NCBI GenBank assembly: GCA_016868875.1
Contig: VGFN01000012.1
Location: 1-21,004 of the forward strand
Direction of reading: 5' to 3'
Length of the DNA: 21,004 nt
From: Bacteroidota bacterium
GTDB taxonomy: Bacteria > Bacteroidota > Bacteroidia > UBA7662
This document shows, one piece after another, positions 8,488-16,509 of the stretch (positions within the stretch are counted from its first letter, which is position 1; the number at the start of each line of letters is the position of its first letter). The notes under the pieces are model-generated. The model was not told the DNA's origin, did no database searches, and saw only the letters and a list, made by a program, of their open reading frames with translations. A program made the position numbers and the translations under genes.

Positions 8488-9896
8488 GATTTCTTAACCA
8501 ACTGGGCCATCAATTCTGCTTCAACAACCTTCTGGTCTTGCACGTAGGCTTGTGCCTCCATTCGGCAAATTCCACGCCTAATGGGCTCAATGAGTTTTAG
8601 TCGGAGCACCAAAGTATCTCCGGGGAGGACTTTTCCCTTGAATTTTACTTTGTCAATGCGGGTGAAATAGGTCCAATAACCCCCCGGGTCATCCATAAGG
8701 TTGAGGCACAAAACCCCTCCCGCTTGGGCCAAGGCTTCAATGGTCAGCACACCGGGCATGACCGGATTGCCTGGGAAATGACCTTGGAAGAAGCCCTCGT
8801 TAATGCTAACGTTTTTGATGCCGACGACGTGTTGGTCTGAAATTTCAACGATTTTGTCCACCAAAAGAAAGGGGTAGCGATGCGGCAGAAACTGCATGAT
8901 CTGGGTGGAGTCAAAGACCGTTTCGGTAGGTAAATTGAAAGGTTTGGACCTAGGCTTACTGGGCTTCTCCTGAGCAAGGACGAATTTTCGGAAGGCCAAA
9001 GCAAATGCTGCGTTGGAGCTATGACCGGGCTTGTGAGCAATGGCATGGGCTTTCAACTTGCGTCCAATCAGCGTGAAATCGCCAACCACATCAAGGAGTT
9101 TATGGCGCGCCGGTTCATTGTCGAAATACAAATCCTTATGGTTAAGAACCCCGGCATTTTGAAATTGGAGATTCGGATGCCCAAACATGGTGCGAAGATT
9201 ATCCCAATGTTCCTCGGCTACAGGGTTTTCAATGAAAACAAGGGCATTGTTAAGATCCCCGCCCTGAATGAGCTTGTGGTTGTACATGGTCTCAAGTTCA
9301 TGCAGGAAACAAAATGTTCTGCACGGGGCAATTTCTTTGGCAAAGGTTGACAGGGAGTCCATCCTAGCATGTTGTCTGCCGAGGGCTTTGGAGTCAAAAT
9401 CAATAAGAACGGAGACACGATAATCTGAATCCGGTAAGAGGTCTATTTCGGTACCTTTGAGCTCATCTTCAAAGTGAAAATGCTCCGTCAGCTCAAAATA
9501 TTGCCTAGGTGCTTTTTGCTCAGCAAGTCCTGCTTTCTGCAGGGTTTCCATGAAGGGCAAGGCGCTACCATCGGCAATGGGGAGTTCAGGCGAATTGAGT
9601 TCCACAATAATATTATCCAAGTCCATGGCGGTGAGGGCGGCAAGGGCATGTTCTACCGTCAGGACTTTGGCCTCTCCCAATCCCAGGGTGGTTCCTCGGC
9701 TGGTTTCGACAACATACTCTGCCAAAGCGGGAATGTCCACGGCGGGGTTCAAGTCGGTTCTCCTAAAAACGAATCCGGTATCTTCAGGGGCAGGAATAAA
9801 ACGTAGAACAACAGGCGATCCGCTATGCAATCCCACACCCTCCATCGAAACAGGATGAGCAATTGTCTTTTGAAAGATAGTTTCAGAATTTTTCAT
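8484..9896 (-). CDS. lpxC-fabZ: Bifunctional UDP-3-O-acyl-GlcNAc deacetylase / 3-hydroxyacyl-ACP dehydratase (LpxC-FabZ fusion)
   Basis: 470 residues, two enzymes in one chain, an arrangement characteristic of Bacteroidota and relatives. Residues about 5-305 are LpxC, the zinc deacetylase committing the cell to lipid A: VEHALAAL with Glu82/His83, RHKLLDVVGD with zinc ligands His265 and Asp269, and KPGHSSNAAF with catalytic His292. A linker rich in Lys, Pro and Ser (about 308-325) leads to FabZ, the dehydratase of fatty-acid elongation: MQFLPHRYPFLLVDKI at 334-349, FFQGHFPGNPVMPG with catalytic His373, and Glu387 in LTIEALAQAGG. The fusion links the competition for 3-hydroxyacyl-ACP between lipid A and phospholipid synthesis. 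It lies 13 bp after lpxD and overlaps lpxA by 4 bp. All expected catalytic residues are present. Confidence 0.96.
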   Translation of the reverse strand: MKNSETIFQKTIAHPVSMEGVGLHSGSPVVLRFIPAPEDTGFVFRRTDLNPAVDIPALAEYVVETSRGTTLGLGEAKVLTVEHALAALTAMDLDNIIVELNSPELPIADGSALPFMETLQKAGLAEQKAPRQYFELTEHFHFEDELKGTEIDLLPDSDYRVSVLIDFDSKALGRQHARMDSLSTFAKEIAPCRTFCFLHELETMYNHKLIQGGDLNNALVFIENPVAEEHWDNLRTMFGHPNLQFQNAGVLNHKDLYFDNEPARHKLLDVVGDFTLIGRKLKAHAIAHKPGHSSNAAFALAFRKFVLAQEKPSKPRSKPFNLPTETVFDSTQIMQFLPHRYPFLLVDKIVEISDQHVVGIKNVSINEGFFQGHFPGNPVMPGVLTIEALAQAGGVLCLNLMDDPGGYWTYFTRIDKVKFKGKVLPGDTLVLRLKLIEPIRRGICRMEAQAYVQDQKVVEAELMAQLVKKS

Positions 9897-9909
9897 GAAG
9901 GAGAAGCCG

Positions 9910-10992
9910 TTAGGCTTGTTGAGCTTTGGCCTTTTCGAATTCTCGGGCCAGGCTTGAGTAGGCCTCTTTCAAGGATTGAATTTCGGCGAGGAGGTCAGAT
10001 TCCAGTTGGGGAAGTTTCCGAAACAAAGCGTTGGACCTTTGGTTATCCATATAAGGCATAATCGGGGTCCCGTTCCATTTACGGTTGGCATCTTCAATCG
10101 TGTGCGTAACTCCGGTTTGACCTCCAATTTGAGAACCGGGGGCGATTTGGATATGGCCTGCAACACCAACTTGCCCCCCAAAAACACATTTTTCTCCAAT
10201 TTTGGTGCTCCCTGAAATCCCAGTTTGTGCCGCAATTACCGAATGGGCTCCCAATTCAACGTTATGAGCCAAGTGAACAAGGTTGTCAATTTTGCAACCA
10301 TCACCGACCGTGGTAGCGCCCATGGTGGCCCGGTCTATTGTTGCATTGGCGCCGACCTCGACGTCATTGCCCAAAATCACGATTCCTGTTTGAGGAATCT
10401 TGGCGTAAACATGGTCTTTGTCGGGTGCATAGCCGAATCCATCCGATCCGATTACCGCATTGGCGTACAGAACGCAGCGGTCTCCAATTTGGCAGCCATC
10501 CAAAATGCGAACCCCGGGATGCAAAATGCAGTTTTCACCGATGCGAACCCCGGAACCAAGGTAGACTTGCGAGGCAATTCGGCAACCTGCACCAATCTGG
10601 GCTTTGGGGGAAACAACCGAGTAAGGGCCTATGCCTACATTGTCTCCAAGGACGGCGGTAGGATCCACTGTGGACTGGGGATGTACTCCGGCATGGTAAA
10701 CGGGTTCGCTTTGAAAGGCCTGGAGGATGAGGCCAAAGGAAGAATAGGCGTCAGTAACCTTGATGATGGTGGTTTGAGAGGGTATGAAGGGCAATTCCAG
10801 GTGTTGGTCCACAATGAGCGCTCCAGCTCGGCATTGATCCAAGTGAACCAAGTATTTGGGATTGGCAAGGAAAGAAATCTGGTGGGCTCCTGCATCTTCA
10901 ATCTTGGCCGGGCTGTGGATCAAGCGGCTCTCATCCCCAAGGCATACCCCGCCCACCATGGCAGCGATTTCCTTGCATTGCAATTCCATCAT
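9910..10992 (-). CDS. lpxD: UDP-3-O-acylglucosamine N-acyltransferase
   Basis: Third step of lipid A synthesis: N-acylates UDP-3-O-acyl-glucosamine using 3-hydroxyacyl-ACP, in the cytoplasm. The 360-residue protein has the small N-terminal uridine-binding domain (ISFLANPKYLVHL near 39-51), then hexapeptide repeats over about 103-295. It contains SDGFGYAPD at 183-191 and the catalytic histidine region LVHLAHNVELGAH (His243 most likely). The C-terminal 40 residues are a charged amphipathic helix (SDLLAEIQSLKEAYSSLAREF), as usual for LpxD. The start is ATG-ATG; the first is used here, and the second, 3 bp on, cannot be excluded. The next gene, lpxC-fabZ, follows after 13 bp. Upstream, 109 bp separate it from the HD-domain gene; I see no clear promoter there. 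Confidence 0.95.
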   Translation of the reverse strand: MMELQCKEIAAMVGGVCLGDESRLIHSPAKIEDAGAHQISFLANPKYLVHLDQCRAGALIVDQHLELPFIPSQTTIIKVTDAYSSFGLILQAFQSEPVYHAGVHPQSTVDPTAVLGDNVGIGPYSVVSPKAQIGAGCRIASQVYLGSGVRIGENCILHPGVRILDGCQIGDRCVLYANAVIGSDGFGYAPDKDHVYAKIPQTGIVILGNDVEVGANATIDRATMGATTVGDGCKIDNLVHLAHNVELGAHSVIAAQTGISGSTKIGEKCVFGGQVGVAGHIQIAPGSQIGGQTGVTHTIEDANRKWNGTPIMPYMDNQRSNALFRKLPQLESDLLAEIQSLKEAYSSLAREFEKAKAQQA

Positions 10993-11101
10993 AATTCGGC
11001 AAATATCAGCATAATTGCCCTAGGTTGGGCCTCCCATAAAGGATGGCATGACACCTTGCCCAAGGTTAATCCTTATAAAGCGGTTGGAAGGCGGTTTAGG
11101 T

Positions 11102-12331
11102 CTATTTGGGAAGATATTGGGCGTATTGAGTTCGCTCAGCCAACAAATCCACGCAGTAGGCATGGTCTTTGAGGGCCTCCAGGCCTTGGGTTTTGCCTTG
11201 GCGATCTCGGATGATGATGGGTTGATGTTCGGGGTTGTAAACCGCATTCTGTACTATGCCTGCATGGGCCAAATAGGGGATGGCCTCATCCTCAAGACCC
11301 AAACGGCGGGCCTCGGCCTGTCCCGCCATTTGAATTCGTTGCGGGTCAGGCTTTTCCGTGCTGAAGGTTACCATGGAAAGCCTCCGTTGCATCAATTGCC
11401 CACAGAGGTGTTGCAACAAGGGTTCGGATGACCTGGCCCATGCCTTCAAATGAACCATAATTTCGGCATCGTCCAAACGCGCATAGGAAGTTCGAAGCTC
11501 TGGATTGTTGCGAAAATCATCTGCATTGGGCGGACTGTCCAGGAACATGGCAAGATCTCCTGAAATTTGAATGGGCAGGCCGGCCAAACGACATTCTCTT
11601 GCCCGGCGGATAATATGTCCCATCAGGTATTCGGCGGAGAGCACGGTTTTGTGCAGATAGACCTGCCAATACATCAAATTCCTGGCCATCAAATATTTCT
11701 CTATGCTGTAAACGCCTTTGCGCTCAACCACCAATTTCCCCTGATGAACGTCCAACATTTGAAGAATTCGGTCCACACCAATAACCCCTTCGGTAACCCC
11801 CGTGAAAAAACTATCCCGGCTTAGGTAGTCCAATCGGTCCATATCCAATTGTGAGCTCACCAATTCATGTAAGAACGGCAATTCATGCCGGTTCGTGAAG
11901 ATGTCTATGGCCGTGTCCAAAGCTCCGTCCATCGCTTGATTGAGATCCTGCATTAGGAGCAAAGAAATTTCTTCGTGGGGCATGTCTTGGATAAGAAATC
12001 CTTCCAGGGCGTGGGAAAATGGTGCATGCCCCAGGTCGTGCAGCAAGATGGCGCCCAAGGCCCCCAAGCGATCATCCGGGCTCAAACCGTAGCCCTTGTG
12101 TTGAAGAATGTCCAAGGCGTTCTGCATTAGGTGCATGGCTCCGAGCGCATGGGCTAATCTAGAATGCGTGGCTCCGGGATACACCAAATAGGTCATCCCC
12201 AATTGTCGGATATACCGTAATCTTTGAAGCAAGGGATGATCAAGCAAATTCAGAATCAACGGCGACTCCAACCGAATGAACCCGTAGAGGGGGTCGTTGA
12301 GGATTTTGTTAGTAAGATGTGAATGGCCCAT
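11102..12331 (-). CDS. HD-domain phosphohydrolase (SAMHD1/dGTPase-like family)
   Basis: 409-residue cytoplasmic metal-dependent phosphohydrolase. The HD signature is complete: THSRLAHALG (metal ligand His61), LLHDLGHAPFSH (His98-Asp99) and SSQLDMDRLDYLSRDS (Asp163/Asp165). The N-terminus DPLYGFIRL and the arrangement of these motifs match the bacterial relatives of SAMHD1 and dNTP triphosphohydrolases, but the natural substrate of this subgroup is not evident from sequence. It heads the minus-strand lipid A unit and is divergent from porX across a 63-bp gap. From memory, this HD gene beside lpxD is a recurrent order in Bacteroidota. The 109-bp spacing to lpxD leaves open whether they share a transcript. 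Confidence 0.88.
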   Translation of the reverse strand: MGHSHLTNKILNDPLYGFIRLESPLILNLLDHPLLQRLRYIRQLGMTYLVYPGATHSRLAHALGAMHLMQNALDILQHKGYGLSPDDRLGALGAILLHDLGHAPFSHALEGFLIQDMPHEEISLLLMQDLNQAMDGALDTAIDIFTNRHELPFLHELVSSQLDMDRLDYLSRDSFFTGVTEGVIGVDRILQMLDVHQGKLVVERKGVYSIEKYLMARNLMYWQVYLHKTVLSAEYLMGHIIRRARECRLAGLPIQISGDLAMFLDSPPNADDFRNNPELRTSYARLDDAEIMVHLKAWARSSEPLLQHLCGQLMQRRLSMVTFSTEKPDPQRIQMAGQAEARRLGLEDEAIPYLAHAGIVQNAVYNPEHQPIIIRDRQGKTQGLEALKDHAYCVDLLAERTQYAQYLPK

Positions 12332-12394
12332 AGAAAAGAGGGTAATTTAGACTACAATTACGGTATTGTACGTTAGGGGAAATAAATCAACGCG

Positions 12395-13951
12395 ATGAAC
12401 GGCATTTCAATCTTGTGGGCAGACGATGAAATCGATCTTTTAGCGCCGCATGTTTCATTTTTGGAAGGTAAGGGATACAAAGTTACACCGGTCAATCACG
12501 GGGCCGAAGCGATTCGACAGGCTGGGCTGAGCGACTATGACGTCGTTTTGTTGGATGAGAATATGCCCGGTTTGAGCGGATTGGAGGTGCTTTCCAGACT
12601 CAAAGACCAATATCCCCTATTGCCGGTGGTTATGGTGACCAAAAGCGAAGAGGAAATGCTGATGCAAGAGGCTATAGGATCCAAAATTGCCGATTACCTC
12701 ATCAAGCCGGTTCACCCCAAGCAATTGCTTTCGGCCATCATCAAAATCACGGACCATAAACGGCTTATCGCTGAGAAGACCACGGCGGCCTACCGGGAAG
12801 ACTTTGGGGTCTTGGGCATGAGCATGTCCGATCCATTGACCGCCGTGCAATGGGCGGAACTCTATGAGCGATTGGTCAAATGGGATTTGAATCTGGAAGA
12901 GTCGGGTGATTCGGGGATGAAAGAGGTGTTTGCTATGCAAAAAGCTGAGGCCAATAGGTTATTTGTACGTTTCATCAAATCAAATTACGAAGCCTGGTAC
13001 CAAGCAGGAGCGACCACTTCCCCTATACTTTCCCATCAATTGTTGCAAAAAAAACTGCTTCCGTTGTTGGACCAGAATGCCAAAGTTTTGTTCCTTCTCA
13101 TTGATAATTTTCGATTGGATCAGTACAAGGTCATTGAGTCCATCCTCTCGCCCTTCTACAAAAACACAGACACCTCAACCTATTATTCCATTTTGCCGAC
13201 CAGCACAGAATACGCAAGAAATGCATTGTTCGCTGGAATGCCGCCGGCAGAAATTGTTCGACGCTACCCGGATCGATGGTGGTCGGAGGATGAGGAGGGT
13301 AGTCATAACATGCACGAAGCCTTCTTCTTAGGGGAATGGTTGAAGCGGAATGGCCGCAACATTTCATTCCATTATCAGAAAATAACTTCCCTCTACCAAG
13401 CCAAGGCCATGTTGGATGGCGTGGGTTCTGCAATGAACAACCCCCTCGAGGTCGTGGTCTACAATTTTGTGGATATGTTAAGTCATGCTCGTTCGGAAAT
13501 GAACATTATCAAAGAGCTGGCGGAGGACGAGGCCGCTTATCGTTCCATCACGCGATCTTGGTTGGAACATTCTCCCTTGCTCGAATACCTGGAAATTGCA
13601 GCATCAAGGGGTTATACGATGGTGCTGACCACGGATCATGGAATGGTCAAGGTGGAAGACCCCGTGCGGATCAGCGGGGATAGGGAAATGTCCACCAATC
13701 TCCGTTACAAAGAAGGACGGAACCTTCAGGTTCAAGAGGATTCCATTTTCAGTATCCGAAATCCCGAGAAGGTGCAATTGCCGCGTAAACATCTGAATTC
13801 CACCTATGCATTGGCCGGTTCGGACCAATTTTTCTGCTATCCAAACAATTTTCATCACTACGCGGGATTGTACCGAAACAGCTTCCAGCACGGCGGGATT
13901 TCCATGGAAGAATGCATTGTGCCCTTCGGGGTCTTCAAGCCCAGGCAATGA
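12395..13951 (+). CDS. porX: PorX-type response regulator with PglZ/alkaline-phosphatase-like effector domain
   Basis: 518 residues, a typical PorX length. Residues 1-120 are a receiver domain: acidic pocket Asp10-Asp11, phospho-acceptor Asp54 in LLDENMPG, Thr82 and Lys104 in LIKPVHP. After a helical linker (about 121-210), the rest is an alkaline-phosphatase-superfamily domain of the PglZ type. Its motifs are LLIDNFRLDQ (Asp237), LPTSTEYARNALFAG (Thr271 or a neighbour as likely nucleophile), NFVDMLSHARSEM (Asp360, His364), TTDHG (Asp414, His415) and FQHGGISMEE (His499). The family, with the sensor PorY and the sigma factor SigP, controls type IX secretion genes in Porphyromonas and has phosphodiesterase/phosphatase activity; this is established knowledge of the family. 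It is divergent from the HD gene and followed by udk after 61 bp. Confidence 0.93.
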   Translation: MNGISILWADDEIDLLAPHVSFLEGKGYKVTPVNHGAEAIRQAGLSDYDVVLLDENMPGLSGLEVLSRLKDQYPLLPVVMVTKSEEEMLMQEAIGSKIADYLIKPVHPKQLLSAIIKITDHKRLIAEKTTAAYREDFGVLGMSMSDPLTAVQWAELYERLVKWDLNLEESGDSGMKEVFAMQKAEANRLFVRFIKSNYEAWYQAGATTSPILSHQLLQKKLLPLLDQNAKVLFLLIDNFRLDQYKVIESILSPFYKNTDTSTYYSILPTSTEYARNALFAGMPPAEIVRRYPDRWWSEDEEGSHNMHEAFFLGEWLKRNGRNISFHYQKITSLYQAKAMLDGVGSAMNNPLEVVVYNFVDMLSHARSEMNIIKELAEDEAAYRSITRSWLEHSPLLEYLEIAASRGYTMVLTTDHGMVKVEDPVRISGDREMSTNLRYKEGRNLQVQEDSIFSIRNPEKVQLPRKHLNSTYALAGSDQFFCYPNNFHHYAGLYRNSFQHGGISMEECIVPFGVFKPRQ

Positions 13952-13978
13952 ATGCCCCCCCTTGCCTGAAGGACAGGG

Positions 13979-14008
13979 GTTGAATTGGGTCTACGTAGTT
14001 TAGTTTTG
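13979..14008 (+). promoter_or_regulatory. Possible Bacteroidota-type promoter just ahead of udk
   Basis: TAGTTTTG at 14001-14008 matches the Bacteroidota -7 consensus TAnnTTTG exactly. A TTG at 13980-13982 lies 18 bp upstream, close to the expected -33 spacing of about 19-21. The match ends only 4 bp before the udk ATG (14013), so a transcript from here would be leaderless or nearly so. It could be a chance match, since porX ends just upstream and read-through would also supply udk. Confidence 0.35.
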
Positions 14009-14012
14009 TCGC

Positions 14013-14666
14013 ATGGTTCGCGGTCAACGTCCCCAAATTCCCTACCTCATCGGAATTGTAGGTGGCTCGGCCTCGGGCAAAACCACCTTGATTAAGGAGC
14101 TAGCCACCAGGTTTTCCTTGGAACAGCTCTGTGTGATTTCTCAAGACCATTATTACCATCCCCTTCACCTGCAGGCCAGGGACGAGCAGGGGGAAGTCAA
14201 TTTTGACTTGCCCACCTCCTTGGATCATCAGCGTTGTTTGGCCGATTTGAGGTCCTTGATCGAGGGCCGGCCCGTGAACATCAGGGAGTACACGTTCAAC
14301 CGTCCGGATGCCGAGCCTGAGGAGCATATTTTGGCGCCGGCGCCGGTGATTATCATGGAGGGTTTATTCGTTTTTCATTACAGGGAAATTGCCGAGATGT
14401 TGGATTTGCGTATTTTCATTGATGCTCCTCAGGATCTCATGCTATCCAGACGCATCGAAAGGGATTACCGCGAGCGTGGTTATCCAGAAGAGGTGGTTCG
14501 CTACCAATGGGATCATCATGTGGCCCCGGCTTACAAAGCCTACCTGGAACCGTACCGTGATTCCAGCGATTTAATCATCACCAATATTCATGGCTTTGAA
14601 AGGGCCCTTAACGTAATTGCTTCTCATATCGAAAATATTTTATCATGGAAAACCGTTTCGGCGTAA
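14013..14666 (+). CDS. udk: Uridine kinase
   Basis: 217 residues. Phosphorylates uridine and cytidine to UMP and CMP using ATP or GTP in pyrimidine salvage, in the cytoplasm. The P-loop is GGSASGKTT (17-25), followed by SQDHYYHPL (43-51), NFDLPTSLD (63-71, the conserved nucleoside-binding stretch) and IIMEGLFVF (113-121). The basic lid region is SRRIERDYRERGY (145-157), and its spacing is typical of the family. The last 22 bp overlap the start of the next gene (RCK protein) in another frame, so the two are likely translated from one message. The ATG at 14013 gives the standard N-terminus. Confidence 0.95.
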   Translation: MVRGQRPQIPYLIGIVGGSASGKTTLIKELATRFSLEQLCVISQDHYYHPLHLQARDEQGEVNFDLPTSLDHQRCLADLRSLIEGRPVNIREYTFNRPDAEPEEHILAPAPVIIMEGLFVFHYREIAEMLDLRIFIDAPQDLMLSRRIERDYRERGYPEEVVRYQWDHHVAPAYKAYLEPYRDSSDLIITNIHGFERALNVIASHIENILSWKTVSA

Positions 14667-15340
14667 TTGGCCTCGGTCGTTTTGGGACGACCATCGCCCG
14701 TACTTTGGCACAGCGTGGTGCCGAGGTCATTGTGATGGATAACGATGCCCATGCCATTGACGCCCTTAGGGATGATGTGGCGTATGCCGTGCATATGGAT
14801 GCAACCAACATTAAACTGTTACGCGAACAAAGTATACAGGATTTGGACGCTGTGGTTGTGGCCATTGGACAGGACTTTGAAGGCCTTTTGCTTACCACTG
14901 TAACACTTATTGAGTTAGGCGTCAAACGCATCATTGCCAGGGCTTCTACCGAGCAGCAGCGTAGAGTTTTGGAGAAACTTGGTGTTACTGAAATCCTATC
15001 CCCTGAGGATGAAGTAGGAATATCGGTGGCCGGCCGCTTGCTCAATCCCAACCTGGTCAACGTTTTCCAACTCCCAGACGACTACCAGATTGTAGAGGTT
15101 AAAACGCCAGCGGGTATATGCAACAAAACGGTTTTGGAAATCGAACTACGTTCCAAGTACAAACTCAATTTGATTACTCTAAGAAGAGCTTACGAAATCG
15201 CCGTGGAGGATGGATCGCATAAAGTGGAGTACCATATTTTGGGGGTCCCGGGGGCCGATACCATGCTGTATGCCTCTGATTATATGGTGCTTCTCGGAAA
15301 GCGCGAGGATATTGAACGATTCGTGGAAGTGAATCGATAG
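14645..15340 (+). CDS. TrkA/KtrA-type RCK potassium-channel regulatory protein
   Basis: 231 residues, two RCK subdomains. RCK_N is a Rossmann fold with GLGRFG at 9-14 and acidic residues (Asp32, Asp34) after strand beta-2, the usual nucleotide-ribose contact. RCK_C begins near residue 135 and ends in YMVLLGKREDIERF. Proteins of this size form the cytoplasmic octameric ring that gates the Ktr/Trk K+ transporter in response to ATP/ADP or NAD(H). The membrane subunit (KtrB/TrkH) is not in the window, so the partner is encoded elsewhere. The ATG lies inside udk (22-bp overlap). The gene is convergent with the GldB-like gene, 7 bp between stop codons. Confidence 0.92.
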   Translation: MENRFGVIGLGRFGTTIARTLAQRGAEVIVMDNDAHAIDALRDDVAYAVHMDATNIKLLREQSIQDLDAVVVAIGQDFEGLLLTTVTLIELGVKRIIARASTEQQRRVLEKLGVTEILSPEDEVGISVAGRLLNPNLVNVFQLPDDYQIVEVKTPAGICNKTVLEIELRSKYKLNLITLRRAYEIAVEDGSHKVEYHILGVPGADTMLYASDYMVLLGKREDIERFVEVNR

Positions 15341-15347
15341 ATCCCTT

Positions 15348-16493
15348 TCATCGCCCTTTGTATCCGGATTTTTTTAAAATTTGGGTTGATGGGAGATCCC
15401 TGTTTTTCAAGAGCAAGGTCCAAGGTGAGAGGTCTCTAGCTTTACTATCGCTTTGAATCCATTTTTGAACGACCGCATCGCCTATGAACAAGCCCAAGGC
15501 TGGAGGGCTTTGTTGGGGGTAGCCCGAGCTGAATGGGCCATCATTTAGGTAGCGTGAAAGGGTGGCGGGGTCTCCTGAAAACAACAAATCTTGGCTTACC
15601 AAATCTCGCCAAACTTGATCCTGATTATTCTTGATCCATTTCCATTGTGCAGCACTGTAACCCAAAAGCAAAGTATCATGAGTTTCAGGAAGCAACCACC
15701 GCATACAGGCCAAGGTTTGGCCCTCTCGTAGGATTTGATCAAGCAAAATAGCTTCATTCTTGGATACAATGTTCAGGTTTTCACGAACCCAGTCCTCGGC
15801 AAGGGTACGGGCCACCGATACGGGCATGTATCGAGGTGCGGTGCGCCTTCTTTGGTATTCATAAAGGTGCTCAACGCCGGGATAATACCGGTAATCTTCA
15901 TCCATAAACATATCAAGGCCTAACCAAAGGGAGGAGTCGGTTAATGCCGTTTGATACTGAAAAAGTCCTACCATCCCGATGATTGCAAAGGATTTCCTGA
16001 CGTTGGATGTATTCGTCAGGGAGGAGGTATCGGTGTATTTCTGAAGAGATTGGTAACGCGAAATGACTTCGAAGAGGGTGGTTTTTGCGTTTTTGATTTC
16101 AGGAAGATCCGAGTCCCAAAGTTTCGATACATCCAGGACAAGACTGTCTACATGCGGGCTTTTCAGCAATGGGTAAGCCACCTCCGGGTCCAGACCTTGA
16201 AGCTGTGTTAACCAAAAGTTCCAATCGCCGGGTTGGGGTCGTTGGACGCGTTGTGCCCAATTATCGAACGATTCTTCCGCACCGATACGCTGCTCGGCGT
16301 AAAATGCTCTCCAAGGAGTCTTCAAAGGCTCACTTAGAGGGAGTAGATGGCTTTGGTTCTTGCCTAAACAGGGAAGGCCTTGGGTCCAGACCAATCCTAG
16401 GCCTGCCAAGAGGATGGTGGCGGCGATTAGTAGGGCAAAGGGTTTAATTTTGTTCCAATAATTGGGCTTCTGTAGTTCTGAGTCATGTTTCAT
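15348..16493 (-). CDS. gldB: GldB-like gliding motility / type IX secretion-associated protein
   Basis: 381 residues with an N-terminal membrane segment at about 18-36. No database comparison was possible; the call rests on the C-terminal block about residues 276-350, with YSAAQWKWIKNNQDQVW, SQDLLFSGDP, YLNDGPFSSGYPQQSPPALG and FIGDAVVQKW. I recognise this as the diagnostic stretch of GldB. The upstream MFMDEDYRYYPGV and PRYMPVSVARTL blocks also fit. GldB is an envelope lipoprotein required for gliding and type IX secretion-related functions in Flavobacterium. Here the Cys42 context is GLPC, not a standard lipobox, so the protein may be a signal-anchored periplasmic protein instead. No gldC is adjacent, but nadE is close by, as I recall for other Bacteroidota. 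The start is fixed: there is no other Met nearby, and the divergent OMP starts 16 bp away. Confidence 0.75.
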   Translation of the reverse strand: MKHDSELQKPNYWNKIKPFALLIAATILLAGLGLVWTQGLPCLGKNQSHLLPLSEPLKTPWRAFYAEQRIGAEESFDNWAQRVQRPQPGDWNFWLTQLQGLDPEVAYPLLKSPHVDSLVLDVSKLWDSDLPEIKNAKTTLFEVISRYQSLQKYTDTSSLTNTSNVRKSFAIIGMVGLFQYQTALTDSSLWLGLDMFMDEDYRYYPGVEHLYEYQRRRTAPRYMPVSVARTLAEDWVRENLNIVSKNEAILLDQILREGQTLACMRWLLPETHDTLLLGYSAAQWKWIKNNQDQVWRDLVSQDLLFSGDPATLSRYLNDGPFSSGYPQQSPPALGLFIGDAVVQKWIQSDSKARDLSPWTLLLKNRDLPSTQILKKSGYKGR

Positions 16494-16509
16494 CTTAATT
16501 CCAAAATTA

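Noticed and set aside
10993..11101. CCTTG-CC-CAAGG short palindrome between lpxD and the HD gene
   Set aside because: A five-base stem with two central bases is common by chance, and no promoter or terminator context accompanies it.
10225..11172. Long plus-strand open frame (315 codons) over lpxD
   Set aside because: It is the antisense of the hexapeptide-repeat coding region. The translation has no motif or signal, and lpxD on the other strand is unambiguous.
13954..13980. GC-rich partial hairpin after porX
   Set aside because: Only CCTT/AAGG pairs cleanly, outer bases need a bulge, and there is no T-run; too weak to call a terminator.
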